A program made the translations under genes and the position numbers. A DNA stretch of 64,000 bases from Rhodococcus oryzae (GTDB taxonomy: Bacteria > Actinomycetota > Actinomycetes > Mycobacteriales > Mycobacteriaceae): the NCBI RefSeq assembly GCF_005049235.1, contig NZ_SUMD01000005.1:62001-126000 (forward strand), in the 5' to 3' direction. The notes under the pieces are model-generated. The model was not told the DNA's origin. It did no database searches and saw nothing but the letters and a program-made list of their open reading frames with translations. The stretch's first letter is position 1. The number at the start of each line of letters is the position of its first letter. Positions 26,136-36,316 of this stretch are shown here, piece by piece.

Positions 26136-27848
26136 GTGAGCCCGCAGAGTCCGCCCTACGCCCAGCTGAGCTTCGACGAGCTCGATACGCCACTGCGGGA
26201 CACCACCTTCGTCGTCGTGGACCTGGAGACCACGGGCAGCGCGCCGGGCGAGGACGCGATCACGGAGATCGGTGCGGTCAAGATCCGTGGCGGCGAGGTC
26301 ATCGGCGAGCTGTCCACCCTCGTCGACCCCGGCCGCTCGATGCCCCCGTACATCGTCGAGCTGACCGGGATCACCTCCGCCATGCTGATCGGGGCACCGC
26401 GAATCGAGCGGGTGCTCCCGAGCTTCCTGGAGTTCGCACGGGGGTCCGTCCTTGTCGCCCACAACGCGCCCTTCGACATCGGCTTCCTCAAGTCCGCCAC
26501 GGCCCGCTGCGAGCTGCCCTGGCCGCCGTTCCAGGTGTTGTGCACCGTCAAGCTGGCCCGCCGGGTGCTCGGTCGGGACGAAGCACCCTCGGTGAAGCTC
26601 TCGGCCCTCGCCGCCCTCTTCGACGTCAGCACCAAGCCCACCCACCGGGCCCTGGACGACGCCAGGGCGACGGTGGAGGTGCTGCACGGGCTCATCGAAC
26701 GGGTCGGCAACCTGGGCGTGCACAGTTACCCGGAGCTGGTCGACTACCTCCCCAACGTCTCCGCCGCACAGCGCGGCAAGCGCGGGCTCGCCGCACACCT
26801 CCCCCGCACCCCGGGCGTCTACCTGTTCCGAGGCCCGTCCGACGAGGTGCTCTACGTCGGCACCGCGGTCAACCTGCAGCGCCGGGTGCGCGGCTACTTC
26901 ACGGGATCAGAGACCCGCGCACGGATGAAGGAGATGGTGGCGCTGGCCACCAGGGTCGACCACGTCGAGTGCGCGCACGCCCTCGAGGCGTCGGTGCGCG
27001 AACTCCGACTGCTGGGCGCGCACGCCCCTCCCTATAACCGGCGTTCGAAGTTCCCCCGCCGGGCGTGGTGGATCACCCGCACCGCCGAGCCGTTCCCCCG
27101 GCTCGCGATCTCGCGCAGCGCGACCTCCGACGCCCTCGGCCCCTTCGGTACCCGCGCGGACGCGGCGGAGGTCGCCGCGACCATCGCCGACATCTGCCGA
27201 ATCAGGACGTGCACCAAGAGAATTCGCGACGACCAGCCCCACGGGCCCGACTGTCCGGACAGTGCGGTCGGCGGTTGCCCCGCCGGGGGCACGCCACAGA
27301 GCGCGGCCGAGTACCGACGCGCACCGGACACCGCGCACGCGCTCTTCAGGGGAACCGACGATGCGCCGCTGCACGGGCTCCGTGCCCGGATCGAAGAACT
27401 CGCCGCGGCCGAACTGTTCGAGAGTGCCGCGCGGCTCCGTGACCGCACCACGGCCCTGGCGCTCGCGCTCCGCCGGGCTCAGCGCCTCGCGAGCCTCGCC
27501 GCCGTCGACGAGCTGGTCGCCGCGCGACCCTCGCCTTCCGGCGGCTGGGAGCTGGCGGTGATCCGGGCAGGCAGGCTCGCCTCCGCAGGGATGGCGGAGC
27601 GCGGCGTGCCTCCGATGCCGGTCGTCGAGGCGCTCACCCTGGCGGCCGAGACCGTGATCGAGGAGCCGTCACCGCTGCGGGGCGCCACGGCGGGCGAGGC
27701 CGGGCTCATCGCCGGCTGGCTCGAGACGCCGGGGGTCCGGATCGTGCGCGCGAGCCACGGATACGCCGAACCCGCGCGCGGCGGTGGCGGCTGGCTGCAG
27801 TGGTGCGCGGTGGCGCGGGGCGCCGCCGCCGCGGCAGGCACCGCCTAG
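26136..27848 (+). CDS. DEDDh exonuclease fused to a GIY-YIG (UvrC N-terminal-like) domain, Rv2191-like
   Basis: 570-residue DNA-repair-type fusion. The N-terminal domain (about 20-190) is like DNA polymerase III epsilon: VVVDLETTG (Asp/Glu pair), [12 protein letters not shown] and [10 protein letters not shown] (His and Asp). A linker leads to a GIY-YIG domain (about 215-300), with [17 protein letters not shown] and a UvrC-like Arg/Glu region. The rest resembles the UvrC middle region, including Cys residues around CPAGG, but lacks a complete UvrC endonuclease half. From memory, M. tuberculosis Rv2191 has the same architecture at the same place. A role in excision repair is inferred. Confidence 0.9.
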   Translation: MSPQSPPYAQLSFDELDTPLRDTTFVVVDLETTGSAPGEDAITEIGAVKIRGGEVIGELSTLVDPGRSMPPYIVELTGITSAMLIGAPRIERVLPSFLEFARGSVLVAHNAPFDIGFLKSATARCELPWPPFQVLCTVKLARRVLGRDEAPSVKLSALAALFDVSTKPTHRALDDARATVEVLHGLIERVGNLGVHSYPELVDYLPNVSAAQRGKRGLAAHLPRTPGVYLFRGPSDEVLYVGTAVNLQRRVRGYFTGSETRARMKEMVALATRVDHVECAHALEASVRELRLLGAHAPPYNRRSKFPRRAWWITRTAEPFPRLAISRSATSDALGPFGTRADAAEVAATIADICRIRTCTKRIRDDQPHGPDCPDSAVGGCPAGGTPQSAAEYRRAPDTAHALFRGTDDAPLHGLRARIEELAAAELFESAARLRDRTTALALALRRAQRLASLAAVDELVAARPSPSGGWELAVIRAGRLASAGMAERGVPPMPVVEALTLAAETVIEEPSPLRGATAGEAGLIAGWLETPGVRIVRASHGYAEPARGGGGWLQWCAVARGAAAAAGTA

Positions 27849-27946
27849 GGTGACAGGGGAAAGAACAGAGTCGGACGCCCGTCTATGGACAAGGACCCAC
27901 ACGGCCCTTCCCTATAGATAGGACGCCACCGCAGCCAAGGAGCGAG

Positions 27947-28222
27947 ATGATCAACGCCATCGTCCTCATTCACGCCAAAGCGAACCGGATCCCGGAGACC
28001 GCGCAGGCGGTGGCCGACATCGCCGGGGTGTCCGAGGTCTATTCGTGCGCGGGCGATGTCGACCTGATCGCCATCGTGAAGGTCCGAGACCACGCCCAGA
28101 TCGCCGAGGTGGTCACCGGCGCGATCAACAAGGTGGACGGCGTCGAGCAGACGACGACCCACATCGCCTTCCGCTCCTACGCCAGCGCCGACGTCGAGGC
28201 CGCCTTCTCCATCGGCGAGTGA
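27947..28222 (+). CDS. Stand-alone Lrp/AsnC ligand-binding (RAM) domain protein
   Basis: 91 residues consisting only of the RAM/SAM domain of Lrp/AsnC regulators: MINAIVLIHAKANRIPETAQ begins strand 1, and VYSCAGDVDLIAIVKV carries the ligand-loop Gly-Asp. No helix-turn-helix is present. Such proteins form oligomeric rings and bind amino acids; targets are usually unknown. ATG 27947 has a strong AAGGAG site. It converges on trpD, and an amino-acid-sensing role would suit that neighbour, but this is inference. Confidence 0.86.
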   Translation: MINAIVLIHAKANRIPETAQAVADIAGVSEVYSCAGDVDLIAIVKVRDHAQIAEVVTGAINKVDGVEQTTTHIAFRSYASADVEAAFSIGE

Positions 28223-28231
28223 TTCGGGGCG

Positions 28232-28266
28232 GGGACCGCCGTTCGGTTCGACTGACGGCGGTTCCC
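28232..28266. terminator. Hairpin between the RAM protein gene and trpD (convergent)
   Basis: An 11-bp stem (28232-28242 with 28255-28266, one bulged T) and 12-base loop fill most of the 58-bp convergent gap. Probably terminates both genes. Confidence 0.6.
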
Positions 28267-28280
28267 GCACCCGGCGGGCG

Positions 28281-29315
28281 TCAGTCCGCCAGTTCGGTGG
28301 AGACCGTGACCCACCGGTCGAGCAGCGCAGCCGCGTCGCCACTGTCGATCGCGCGTACGGCCCGCTCGAGGCCCGCACGCAGGGCGCTGTCGAGCTCGCC
28401 CGACAGACCGCTGTGGGCGGCGATCGCGCCTGCCGCGTTCAGGATCACCGCGTCGTGCACGGCGCCGCGCTCGCCGCCGAGCACCGCCCGCGCGATCACC
28501 GCGTTCGCCTCGGCGTCCCCGCCACGCAGGGCCGACAGTGGCACCCGCTCGATCCCGAGTGCCGTCGGGTCGATGCTGTCCTCGCGCACCTGCCCACCCG
28601 ACACGACGTACGCCGTGCTGGTGGTCGAGGTGGTGATCTCGTCGAGTCCGTCGTCGCCCCGCACCACCAGTGCGCTGCTGCCCCGCCGCGCCAGGACCCC
28701 CGCCACCACGGGCTGCAGGTCCGCGAAGGCACAGCCGATCAGGCCTGCTCGCGGCCGCGCGGGGTTGGTCAGCGGCCCCAGCACGTTGAACACCGTCGGG
28801 ATGCCGATCTCCTTGCGCGGACCCGCGGTGAACCGGAACGCGGGATGAAAGGTCGGCGCGAAGCAGAACCCGATCCCCACCTCCCGCACGCACCGCGCGA
28901 CGGCATCCGGGCTCAGGTTGATCCGGACTCCGAGCGCCTCGAGCACGTCGGCGCCGCCGCTCTTCGAGGACGCGGCCCGGTTTCCGTGCTTGACCACCCG
29001 GATGCCCGCGGCAGCGACCACGACCGAGGCCATCGTGGAGATGTTCACGGTCTGCTGCCGGTCACCGCCGGTGCCGACGACATCCACCGCGTCACCGTCG
29101 ACATCGATCGTGCGCGCGTGCGCGAGCATCGCGTCGGCGATGCCGGTCACCTCCGCCGGGGTGGGGCCCTTCATCTTCAGTGCGATGCCGAACGCCGCGA
29201 TCTGCGCGGAGGTGGCGTTGTCCGACATGATCTCGTCCATCGCCCACGACGCGGTCCCCGGATCGAGATCGCGTCCGTCCGTCAGCGCACCGAGCACCTC
29301 TGGCCAACTCCCCAT
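28281..29315 (-). CDS. trpD: Anthranilate phosphoribosyltransferase
   Basis: Transfers phosphoribosyl from PRPP to anthranilate in tryptophan synthesis. 344 residues. An N-terminal helical domain is followed by the PRPP loop [37 protein letters not shown] and the metal-binding GDDGLDEIT segment. ATG 29315 is chosen because GGAAGAGG precedes it at normal distance and the family core begins at SWPEVL; GTG 29345 would add ten residues without a ribosome site. Other trp genes are not in the window. The upstream hypothetical gene on the same strand ends 45 bp before it, so the two may be cotranscribed. Confidence 0.95.
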   Translation of the reverse strand: MGSWPEVLGALTDGRDLDPGTASWAMDEIMSDNATSAQIAAFGIALKMKGPTPAEVTGIADAMLAHARTIDVDGDAVDVVGTGGDRQQTVNISTMASVVVAAAGIRVVKHGNRAASSKSGGADVLEALGVRINLSPDAVARCVREVGIGFCFAPTFHPAFRFTAGPRKEIGIPTVFNVLGPLTNPARPRAGLIGCAFADLQPVVAGVLARRGSSALVVRGDDGLDEITTSTTSTAYVVSGGQVREDSIDPTALGIERVPLSALRGGDAEANAVIARAVLGGERGAVHDAVILNAAGAIAAHSGLSGELDSALRAGLERAVRAIDSGDAAALLDRWVTVSTELAD

Positions 29316-29360
29316 CGCAACCGCCTCTTCCGTCGCCGTCAGCACAATCGAAGACGAAGC

Positions 29361-29843
29361 TTAGTCAGTACGGGCAACCGGATTCCGCGGCGGCTGCAGC
29401 GCATCCCATCCGAGGACACACCCACCCGCGCGCTGCGCCAGCCCCGCCATCCGAGAGCGCTCCTGTGAACAGTGCAGCGCGTCGAGGACCTGCACCCGCT
29501 GCAGCACCAACGCCACCAGTTCCTCGTCCCCCTGTTCCGCCACCGCCACGTCGACCTCTCGCGGCGCGGGCGCGTCCGGCGCCGCGACGGCGTAACGGTC
29601 CTGCCCTGCGAGCTCGACCGCGCCGTGCACCTGATCCGCGGGCACCCTCAGGTGGTGCCGCAGGACCGCGTCCTCGTTCGCGATCCAGCCGGGCTCCGAC
29701 CCCGCCGCCCGCTCCAGCGCCCGGCTGCACGCCTCGGCGTCGTCGAAGCTCGATGCCACCACCACAAGATCGCTCCGCGTCGCGTCGAGCGGCACCGCCC
29801 TACGTCGCCCGAACCGCTTGCGCCACCACCGCACTCGTTCCAT
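29361..29843 (-). CDS. Hypothetical protein upstream of trpD
   Basis: 160 residues, not recognised. A basic N-terminus (MERVRWWRKRFGRRR) is followed by a mixed alpha/beta region with SDLVVVASSFDDAEACSRAL, then an acidic helical part and a C-terminus with one of two Cys (GGCVLGWDAL). The balanced composition in this frame, an ATG with GAGG eight bases before, and tight spacing between trpD and ctaE favour a real gene over the antisense frames. No membrane segment or signal peptide. No function can be assigned. Confidence 0.66.
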   Translation of the reverse strand: MERVRWWRKRFGRRRAVPLDATRSDLVVVASSFDDAEACSRALERAAGSEPGWIANEDAVLRHHLRVPADQVHGAVELAGQDRYAVAAPDAPAPREVDVAVAEQGDEELVALVLQRVQVLDALHCSQERSRMAGLAQRAGGCVLGWDALQPPRNPVARTD

Positions 29844-29956
29844 GACACCAGCCTCGCATGCCCGTCTACCTGCGCAATCAGCGACCACGCGTAGCGTATG
29901 AAGGGCCGCGACGCGCCAACACCGGACCCGGGTTCCCTTCTCTTACGACAACGCGT

Positions 29957-29962
29957 CATACT
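29957..29962 (+). promoter_or_regulatory. -10 hexamer (CATACT) of a probable leaderless promoter for ctaE-qcrCAB
   Basis: CATACT ends seven bases before GTG 29970 and no ribosome site lies between. Weaker than the other hexamers because the first base is C. Confidence 0.45.
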
Positions 29963-29969
29963 TCTGTGC

Positions 29970-30581
29970 GTGACGAGCGCAGTAGGGACCCAAGGATCCG
30001 CAATCACCCAGCGCGTGCACTCGCTGAACCGGCCGAACATGGTCAGCGTCGGCACCATTGTCTGGCTGTCCAGCGAGCTGATGTTCTTCGCCGGCCTGTT
30101 CGCGATGTACTTTGTCGCGCGCGCGCAGGCGGACGGACACTGGCCGCCGGAGCCCACCGAGCTGAACCTCGGCCTCGCGGTGCCCGTCACCGCGGTGCTG
30201 GTGGCTTCTTCCTTCACCTGCCAGATGGGCGTCTTCGCCGCTGAGCGTGGTGACGTCTTCGGGCTGCGCCGCTGGTACACGATCACCCTGGTCATGGGCA
30301 TCATCTTCGTGCTCGGCCAGGCGTACGAGTACTACCACCTGGTTCACGAGGGCACCACGCTCGCCAGCAGCGCGTACGGCTCGGTCTTCTACATGACGAC
30401 CGGCTTCCACGGCCTGCACGTGATCGGTGGTCTCGTCGCCTTCGTCTTCCTGATCGCGCGTACCAAGGTCAGCAAGTTCACCCCGGCACAGGCAACGGCC
30501 GCGATCGTTGTCTCGTACTACTGGCACTTCGTCGACATCGTGTGGATCGGCCTGTTCGCCACCATCTATTTCATCCGTTAA
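29970..30581 (+). CDS. ctaE: Cytochrome c oxidase subunit III
   Basis: Subunit III of the aa3 oxidase in the inner membrane, part of the actinobacterial bc1-aa3 supercomplex. 203 residues with about five membrane helices. Conserved parts include [20 protein letters not shown] at the N-terminus, the [10 protein letters not shown] helix and [11 protein letters not shown] near the end. GTG 29970 is preferred because the protein then begins MTSAVGTQG, as in M. tuberculosis CtaE, whereas upstream in-frame codons add an unrelated leader. First gene of the ctaE-qcrC-qcrA-qcrB run; 64 bp separate it from qcrC. Confidence 0.96.
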   Translation: MTSAVGTQGSAITQRVHSLNRPNMVSVGTIVWLSSELMFFAGLFAMYFVARAQADGHWPPEPTELNLGLAVPVTAVLVASSFTCQMGVFAAERGDVFGLRRWYTITLVMGIIFVLGQAYEYYHLVHEGTTLASSAYGSVFYMTTGFHGLHVIGGLVAFVFLIARTKVSKFTPAQATAAIVVSYYWHFVDIVWIGLFATIYFIR

Positions 30582-30645
30582 GAAGCTGAACGCAGTTCAC
30601 AGCCCAAGCCCGTTCAGTCCGTCCCGCGAGACCAAAGGGATACAG

Positions 30646-31497
30646 ATGAGTTCATCCCCCCCTTCAGCAGCCGCCGGTAGCGCGTCTGCCACGAAAGCCC
30701 GTCGGCAGCGAAAGTTCCGGCGGCGCGTCACCGGCGCCATGGTCCTGATGATGGGCCTTGTCGGTGCCGGTTTCCTCGCCGCGGCGCTGACGCCGACTCC
30801 GCAGGTGGCCACCGCGTCCGACGATTCGGCAGCGCTGATCCGCGAGGGCAAGCAGCTCTACGACACGTCCTGCATCACCTGCCACGGTGCGAACCTGCAG
30901 GGTGTCCAGGACCGTGGACCGAGCCTCATCGGCGTCGGCGAGGCCGCCGTCTACTTCCAGGTGTCCTCCGGCCGCATGCCTGCGGTGCGCAACGAGGCCC
31001 AGGCGCTTCGCAAGCCGCCGAAGTTCGACACCAAGCAGACCGATGCCCTCGGTGCCTACATCCAGGCCAACGGCGGCGGGCCGACCGTGGTCCGGGACGA
31101 GAACGGCGAGATCGCCCAGTCGTCGCTGCGCGGCGACGATGTGGCCCGCGGCAGCGAGCTGTTCCGCCTGAACTGCGCCTCGTGCCACAACTTCACCGGT
31201 AAGGGCGGCGCGCTGTCCTCCGGCAAGTTCGCCCCGCCGCTGGAGCCGGCGAGCGAGCAGCAGATCTGGCAGGCGATGGCCACCGGTCCGCAGAACATGC
31301 CCAAGTTCTCCGACCGGCAGCTGAGCCCGGACGAGAAGCGGGACATCATCGCCTACGTCAAGTCCGCGACCGAGTCCAAGAACCCCGGCGGCTACGGCCT
31401 CGGCGGGTTCGGCACCGGCCCCGAGGGCATGGCCATGTGGGCCATCGGAATCGTTGCGGTTGTTGGCGCAGCACTCTGGATCGGAGCAAAGTCATGA
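30646..31497 (+). CDS. qcrC: Dihaem cytochrome c subunit of the bc1 complex
   Basis: Membrane-anchored cytochrome c that passes electrons inside the bc1-aa3 supercomplex, replacing a soluble cytochrome c. 283 residues. One N-terminal helix (about 32-54) and one C-terminal helix (about 260-280) enclose two periplasmic haem domains with CITCH (about residue 75) and CASCH (about 176). Met ligands are available in RMPAV and NMPKFS. ATG 30646 follows AAAGGGA. Its TGA overlaps the qcrA ATG (ATGA), showing translational coupling. Confidence 0.97.
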   Translation: MSSSPPSAAAGSASATKARRQRKFRRRVTGAMVLMMGLVGAGFLAAALTPTPQVATASDDSAALIREGKQLYDTSCITCHGANLQGVQDRGPSLIGVGEAAVYFQVSSGRMPAVRNEAQALRKPPKFDTKQTDALGAYIQANGGGPTVVRDENGEIAQSSLRGDDVARGSELFRLNCASCHNFTGKGGALSSGKFAPPLEPASEQQIWQAMATGPQNMPKFSDRQLSPDEKRDIIAYVKSATESKNPGGYGLGGFGTGPEGMAMWAIGIVAVVGAALWIGAKS

Positions 31498-32630
31498 GCG
31501 ACGCCGGTCACGGCGATACGCCTAAGAAGCACACCGAGGAAGAACTCGCCGCGATGAGTCGCGACGAGCTCGTCGAACTCGGTACGAACCTCGATGGCGT
31601 CGACATCGCATTCCGTCGCGAGCGGTGGCCCGTCAAGGACACCAAGGCCGAGAAGCGTGCCGAGCGGAGCGTGGCCATCTGGTTCACGATCGCCGGCATC
31701 TCTGCCCTCGCGTTCATCGGGATCTACCTCTTCTGGCCCTGGGAGTACAAGGGCATGGGCGAGGAGGGCTACAACGCGTACAACCTGTACACGCCGCTGA
31801 TCGGCCTCACCATGGGTCTCGCGATCCTCGGTGTCGGTATCGGCGCGGTGCAGTTCACGAAGAAGTTCATCCCCGAAGAGGTCTCCATCCAGGACCGCCA
31901 CGACGGCGGCTCTCCGGAGCAGGACCGCAAGACGATCATCGCGGAGCTGAGCGACACGCTCGACACCTCGACCATCGGTCGTCGCAAGCTGATCACCCGC
32001 AGCCTCGGCTTCGGTGCGGGCGCCCTCGGCATCATGGCGATCATGCCGCTCGGCGGTCTGATCAAGAACCCGTGGGCGAAGGGCGACAAGTCCGACCTGT
32101 GGACCTCGGGCTGGACCCCGACGTTCCCCGGCGAGACCATCTACCTGCGTCGCTACACCGGTCGCACCGACGACATCGTCCTGGTCCGCCCGGAGGATCT
32201 CGACGCGGGTGCCATGGAGACGGTCTTCCCGTTCCGTGAGTCCGAGCGCGGCAGCGAGCGTGCCCTGGCGCACGCCCTCAAGCGCGCCGACAACCCGGTC
32301 ATGCTCATCCGCCTGCGGACCGAGGATGCCAACAAGGCCGTCAAGCGCAAGGGCCAGGAGAGCTTCAACTTCGGCGACTACTTCGCGTACTCCAAGCTGT
32401 GCACGCACCTCGGCTGCCCGACGTCGCTCTACGAGCAGCAGACCAACCGGATCCTGTGCCCGTGCCACCAGTCGCAGTTCGACGCTCTCCAGTACGGAAA
32501 GCCGATTTTCGGTCCCGCTGCTCGCGCACTGCCGCAGCTGCCGATTACAGTGAATGAAGAGGGCTTCCTGGTCGCCAACGGCGACTTCGTCGAAGCTCTC
32601 GGCCCGGGATTTTGGGAGCGTCCTTCATGA
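31494..32630 (+). CDS. qcrA: Rieske iron-sulfur subunit of the bc1 complex
   Basis: 2Fe-2S Rieske protein. 378 residues; the actinobacterial form has three membrane helices (here about 60-80, 100-120 and 170-190) instead of one. The cluster ligands are in CTHLGCP (about 303-309) and CPCHQSQFD (about 321-329). The N-terminus is highly charged and cytoplasmic. ATG 31494 overlaps the qcrC stop, and its own TGA overlaps the qcrB ATG, so the three subunits are made from one coupled message. Confidence 0.97.
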   Translation: MSDAGHGDTPKKHTEEELAAMSRDELVELGTNLDGVDIAFRRERWPVKDTKAEKRAERSVAIWFTIAGISALAFIGIYLFWPWEYKGMGEEGYNAYNLYTPLIGLTMGLAILGVGIGAVQFTKKFIPEEVSIQDRHDGGSPEQDRKTIIAELSDTLDTSTIGRRKLITRSLGFGAGALGIMAIMPLGGLIKNPWAKGDKSDLWTSGWTPTFPGETIYLRRYTGRTDDIVLVRPEDLDAGAMETVFPFRESERGSERALAHALKRADNPVMLIRLRTEDANKAVKRKGQESFNFGDYFAYSKLCTHLGCPTSLYEQQTNRILCPCHQSQFDALQYGKPIFGPAARALPQLPITVNEEGFLVANGDFVEALGPGFWERPS

Positions 32631-34330
32631 CAGTGACAGACAACCAGTCCAAGGTCTCCGCTCACGCCGCCAAGGCGGCCGAGGGCATGGACTCTCGGTA
32701 CCACCTTGCCGCCGGCATGCGCAGGCAGATCAACAAGGTCTTCCCGACCCATTGGTCCTTCATGCTCGGCGAGATCGCGCTCTACAGCTTCGTGATCCTG
32801 CTGATCTCGGGTGTCTACCTGACGCTGTTCTTCGACCCGTCGATGGCGGAGGTCGTCTACGACGGCGCCTACCAGCCGCTGCGCGGCGTCGAGATGTCGC
32901 GGGCGTACGCCACGACACTCGACATCTCGTTCGAGGTTCGCGGCGGACTGTTCGTCCGTCAGATCCACCACTGGGCAGCACTGATGTTCGCCGCGTCGAT
33001 CATCGTGCACCTGCTGCGCATCTTCTTCACCGGCGCGTTCCGTCGCCCGCGTGAGGCGAACTGGGTCATCGGCTGCCTGCTGCTGATCCTGGCGATGTTC
33101 GAGGGCTTCTTCGGCTACTCGCTCCCCGACGACCTGCTGTCCGGCACCGGCCTCCGCGCCGCACTGTCCGGCATCACGCTGAGTGTCCCGGTCGTCGGCA
33201 CCTGGCTGCAGTGGCTGATCTTCGACGGCGACTTCCCCGGTCAGCTGATCATCCCGCGTCTGTACGTGGCACACGTGCTGCTGCTGCCGGGCATCATCCT
33301 GGCGCTGATCGGAGCGCACCTGGCGCTGGTCTGGTACCAGAAGCACACGCAGTTCCCCGGCCCCGGCCGCACCGAGCAGAACGTCGTCGGCGTCCGCATC
33401 CTCCCCGTCTTCGCGATGAAGGGCGGCGCGTTCTTCGCGTTCACCTTCGGCATCCTCGCGCTGATGGGTGGCCTGCTGCAGATCAACCCGATCTGGAACC
33501 TCGGCCCGTACAACGCCTCGCAGGTGTCCGCGGGCGTCCAGCCCGACATCTACATGATGTGGACCGACGGCATGGCACGTCTGTGGCCGGCGTGGGAGAT
33601 CTACCTGTGGGGCACCTACACGATCCCGGCGGTGTTCGCGGTCGCGATCATCATGGGTCTGGTGTTCACAGTGCTGATCGCCTACCCGTGGATCGAGAAG
33701 AAGTTCACCAAGGACGACGCTCACCACAACCTGCTGCAGCGTCCCCGTGACGTTCCGGTGCGCACCTCGCTCGGCGCGATGGCCCTGACGTTCTACGCCA
33801 TCCTGACGATCATGTGCATCAACGACATCATCGCGTACAAGTTCGACATCTCGATCAACGCGACGACGTGGATGGGCCGCATCGGCATCATCGTGCTGCC
33901 GCCGCTGGCGTACTTCTTCACCTACCGGTTCTGCCTTGGCCTCCAGCGCAGCGACCGCCAGGTGCTCGAGCACGGCATCGAGACGGGCGTGATCAAGCGT
34001 CTGCCGCACGGTGAGTACGTCGAGGTCCACCAGCCGCTCGGACCCGTGGACGACCACGGCCACCCGATCCCGCTGGAGTACCAGGGCGCCGCGATCCCGA
34101 AGAAGATGAACAAGCTCGGTTCGGCCGGCAAGCCCGGCTCCGGATCGCTGCTCGTCGCGGATCCGGCCGACGAGGCCGCGGCACTGCTCGCGGCCGAGCA
34201 CAAGAACGAGCACGACCAGATGGCGATCCTCAAGGATTACCAGGACAAGGCCCACGGTCACGGCGCGTACGCCGACGGCCAGAAGCCGCTCACGGACGGC
34301 GAGAAGCCGTCCACGGACGGCGGCCACTGA
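32627..34330 (+). CDS. qcrB: Cytochrome b subunit of the bc1 complex
   Basis: Di-haem cytochrome b with the quinol oxidation and reduction sites. 567 residues; eight to nine membrane helices with haem-ligand His pairs, for example in [12 protein letters not shown] and near VAHVLLLPG. The long C-terminal cytoplasmic tail is typical of actinobacteria and here ends with two short repeats ([14 protein letters not shown]). In mycobacteria this subunit is the target of imidazopyridine inhibitors. ATG 32627 overlaps the qcrA TGA. A strong hairpin follows the stop. Confidence 0.97.
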   Translation: MTVTDNQSKVSAHAAKAAEGMDSRYHLAAGMRRQINKVFPTHWSFMLGEIALYSFVILLISGVYLTLFFDPSMAEVVYDGAYQPLRGVEMSRAYATTLDISFEVRGGLFVRQIHHWAALMFAASIIVHLLRIFFTGAFRRPREANWVIGCLLLILAMFEGFFGYSLPDDLLSGTGLRAALSGITLSVPVVGTWLQWLIFDGDFPGQLIIPRLYVAHVLLLPGIILALIGAHLALVWYQKHTQFPGPGRTEQNVVGVRILPVFAMKGGAFFAFTFGILALMGGLLQINPIWNLGPYNASQVSAGVQPDIYMMWTDGMARLWPAWEIYLWGTYTIPAVFAVAIIMGLVFTVLIAYPWIEKKFTKDDAHHNLLQRPRDVPVRTSLGAMALTFYAILTIMCINDIIAYKFDISINATTWMGRIGIIVLPPLAYFFTYRFCLGLQRSDRQVLEHGIETGVIKRLPHGEYVEVHQPLGPVDDHGHPIPLEYQGAAIPKKMNKLGSAGKPGSGSLLVADPADEAAALLAAEHKNEHDQMAILKDYQDKAHGHGAYADGQKPLTDGEKPSTDGGH

Positions 34331-34347
34331 CCCCGGTCAGAACCAGG

Positions 34348-34382
34348 CGAAGGCCCCGAACCCATTGGGTTCGGGGCCTTCG
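34348..34382. terminator. Hairpin terminator between qcrB and the LysR gene
   Basis: Perfect 16-bp stem (34348-34363 with 34367-34382) with a 3-base loop, 17 bp after the qcrB stop. The neighbouring gene converges, so it may serve both directions. Confidence 0.85.
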
Positions 34383-34444
34383 TCGTTCCGGTGGCCCGGC
34401 GCCCGCACCGCTCCCCTACCCCGAGGCACGCCCGACGCCGCCGC

Positions 34445-35356
34445 TCATCCCTCCAGCAGTGGGTTCCCCCTGGCCGCCACGAAATCCTGTGCCGCCTCCG
34501 CGAAGGCGCGGATCCGGCTCGTCTGGCCCGCCGCACGCCAGATCAGTCGCCACTCGAGGGCGGTGCCGTCGACCACCGGCACGTACGTCACGTCCGGACG
34601 CGCGTCGTATCGACTGGCGTGGGTGGGCACCGGGAACACCCCCTGCCCGGCCCCGACCAGCGCCAGCATCTCCTGAACCGTCCCGAAGTCGGGTCCGCGT
34701 TCGATGACCCTGCCGCTCGGCGTGGTCCGCGGCACCGTGGCCTCGTCGAGATCGTCCGGAATTCCGCGGGGCCGCAACACCTTCGCCCGGGCGAGGTCCT
34801 CGATCGTCACCGATTCCAGGCGCGCGAACGGGTGCCGGGCCGAGACCGCGAGTGACAGCTGCTCGCGCAGCAGCACGGGGCTCTGGTCGAGCTCCCGGAC
34901 GTGCCCGACGTCGGCCGCCGCGACGAGGCCGTCGATCTCGTCGCTCATCAACAGCCCGACCCCGTCGCTGTAGTGACTCTCCCGGATCTGGACCCGGCAC
35001 CCGGGGTGCCGCTCCTGGAAGGTGTTCGCGACCTCGAGCACGAACTGTCCGAGCGCGGTCCCGACGAAGCCAACCCGCAGCTCACCGTCGAGCCCCCGCC
35101 CGGCGGCGATCGCCCTGGCGATGGCCGCGCGGATCTGCTCGTCCGCGGGCCTGAGATCCTCCTCGAGCCGTCGGCCGATCGGGGTGGGTGTCACCCGGCG
35201 ACTGGTCCGCTCGAACAGCGGGGCGCCGACGCGGCGCTCGAGCGCCTTGATGGTCTGACTGACCCGGGCGGTGGACACGTGCAGTCGCTCGGCCGTGCGG
35301 CCGAAATGCAGCTCCTCGGCCAGGGTCAGGAAGATCTCGATGTCGCGCCGCTCCAT
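34445..35356 (-). CDS. LysR-family transcriptional regulator
   Basis: 303-residue LysR regulator: N-terminal winged helix-turn-helix (about 1-60; TLAEELHFGRTAERLHVSTARVSQ), linker helix, then a periplasmic-binding-protein-like effector domain. ATG 35356 has AAGGGGG before it. It is divergent from the NmrA/DUF1772 pair across 120 bp, the classic LysR layout, and an inverted repeat at 35389-35405 could be its site. The inducer is unknown. Together with the next three genes it forms an accessory island between qcrB and ctaF not found at that place in M. tuberculosis. Confidence 0.92.
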   Translation of the reverse strand: MERRDIEIFLTLAEELHFGRTAERLHVSTARVSQTIKALERRVGAPLFERTSRRVTPTPIGRRLEEDLRPADEQIRAAIARAIAAGRGLDGELRVGFVGTALGQFVLEVANTFQERHPGCRVQIRESHYSDGVGLLMSDEIDGLVAAADVGHVRELDQSPVLLREQLSLAVSARHPFARLESVTIEDLARAKVLRPRGIPDDLDEATVPRTTPSGRVIERGPDFGTVQEMLALVGAGQGVFPVPTHASRYDARPDVTYVPVVDGTALEWRLIWRAAGQTSRIRAFAEAAQDFVAARGNPLLEG

Positions 35357-35388
35357 GCGGCAACCCCCTTCGTTTAGCCACAGGTTAA

Positions 35389-35405
35389 CGATTCTTGCGC
35401 AATCG
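35389..35405. promoter_or_regulatory. Candidate LysR operator
   Basis: CGATT-N7-AATCG, an exact 5-bp inverted repeat of LysR-like size, in the 120-bp spacer between the LysR gene and the NmrA gene. It lies 32 bp from the regulator start and 71 bp from the NmrA start. Confidence 0.45.
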
Positions 35406-35476
35406 GCCGTTGTTGGCGACCTCCCCCTGAAGGATCGTAAAGGGGACAACAGCTTTCGATCAGCAAGGAGAGCAAC

Positions 35477-36316
35477 ATGAACGTCCACGCCTCGAACCCC
35501 ACGACACTCGTCCTCGGTGGCACCGGCAAGACCGGCCGCCGCGTCGCGCAGCGGTTGACCGGCCTCGACCTGCCGGTGCGCCTCGGCACCCGCTCGGGCG
35601 GGGTCCCGTTCGACTGGGAGGACACCGCGACCTGGGAGCCGGCACTGGAGGGCATGACGGCGGCGTACATCTCCTACTACCCGGACCTGGCGGCCCCCGG
35701 CGCGGTGGAGGCCATCGCCTCGTTCTCCGAGTTGGCGGTGGACCGCGGTGTGCGGCGCCTGGTGTTGCTCTCGGGCCGGGGTGAGGTCGAGGCGCAGGCC
35801 TGCGAGAAGGCGCTGACGGATTCGGGCGCGGACACCACGATCCTGCGGGCGAGCTGGTTCGCCCAGAACTTCAGCGAGGGCTACCTGCTCGATCCGATTC
35901 TCGCGGGCCAGGTGTACCTGCCGGCCGGGGACATCCCCGAGCCTTTCGTCGACGTGGAAGACATCGCGGACGTCGCCCTCACCGCGCTCACCCAGCCCGG
36001 GCACACCGGCGAGATCTACGAGCTCACCGGGCCCCGCGCGATCACCTTCGCGGAGGCCGTCGGCACTATCGCCACCGCCGCCGGTCGGACCATCGACTAC
36101 GTGCAGGTGCCCGCCGAGGACTTCGCCGAGGGACTCGCCGCCGAGCAGGTGCCCGCCGACGTCGTCGAGTTGCTGATGTATCTGTTCACCACCGTCCTCG
36201 ACGGACGGAACGCGGAGCCGGGCGATGGGGTCCGGCGAGCACTGGGCCGCGCGCCGCGCGACTTCGCCGGGTACGCCTCGGCCGCCGCCGCCACCGGCAT
36301 CTGGAACGTGGGGTGA
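35477..36316 (+). CDS. NmrA-family NAD(P)-binding protein
   Basis: 279-residue atypical SDR of the NmrA/HSCARG group. The dinucleotide motif LVLGGTGKTGRRVAQRL spans about residues 11-27; the catalytic Tyr-Lys pair of true dehydrogenases is not evident. DVEDIADVALTAL and ELTGPRAITFAEAV are typical of the family. Members reduce quinones or sense the NADPH/NADP ratio; which applies here is unknown. ATG 35477 follows AAGGAGAG. The stop overlaps the next start as GTGA. Confidence 0.9.
   Translation: MNVHASNPTTLVLGGTGKTGRRVAQRLTGLDLPVRLGTRSGGVPFDWEDTATWEPALEGMTAAYISYYPDLAAPGAVEAIASFSELAVDRGVRRLVLLSGRGEVEAQACEKALTDSGADTTILRASWFAQNFSEGYLLDPILAGQVYLPAGDIPEPFVDVEDIADVALTALTQPGHTGEIYELTGPRAITFAEAVGTIATAAGRTIDYVQVPAEDFAEGLAAEQVPADVVELLMYLFTTVLDGRNAEPGDGVRRALGRAPRDFAGYASAAAATGIWNVG

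Noticed and set aside
32429-34327. Long minus-strand open frame opposite qcrA/qcrB
   Set aside because: Composition is dominated by Asp, Arg, Gln and Val with no motif; it is the reverse of the perfectly conserved QcrB coding strand.
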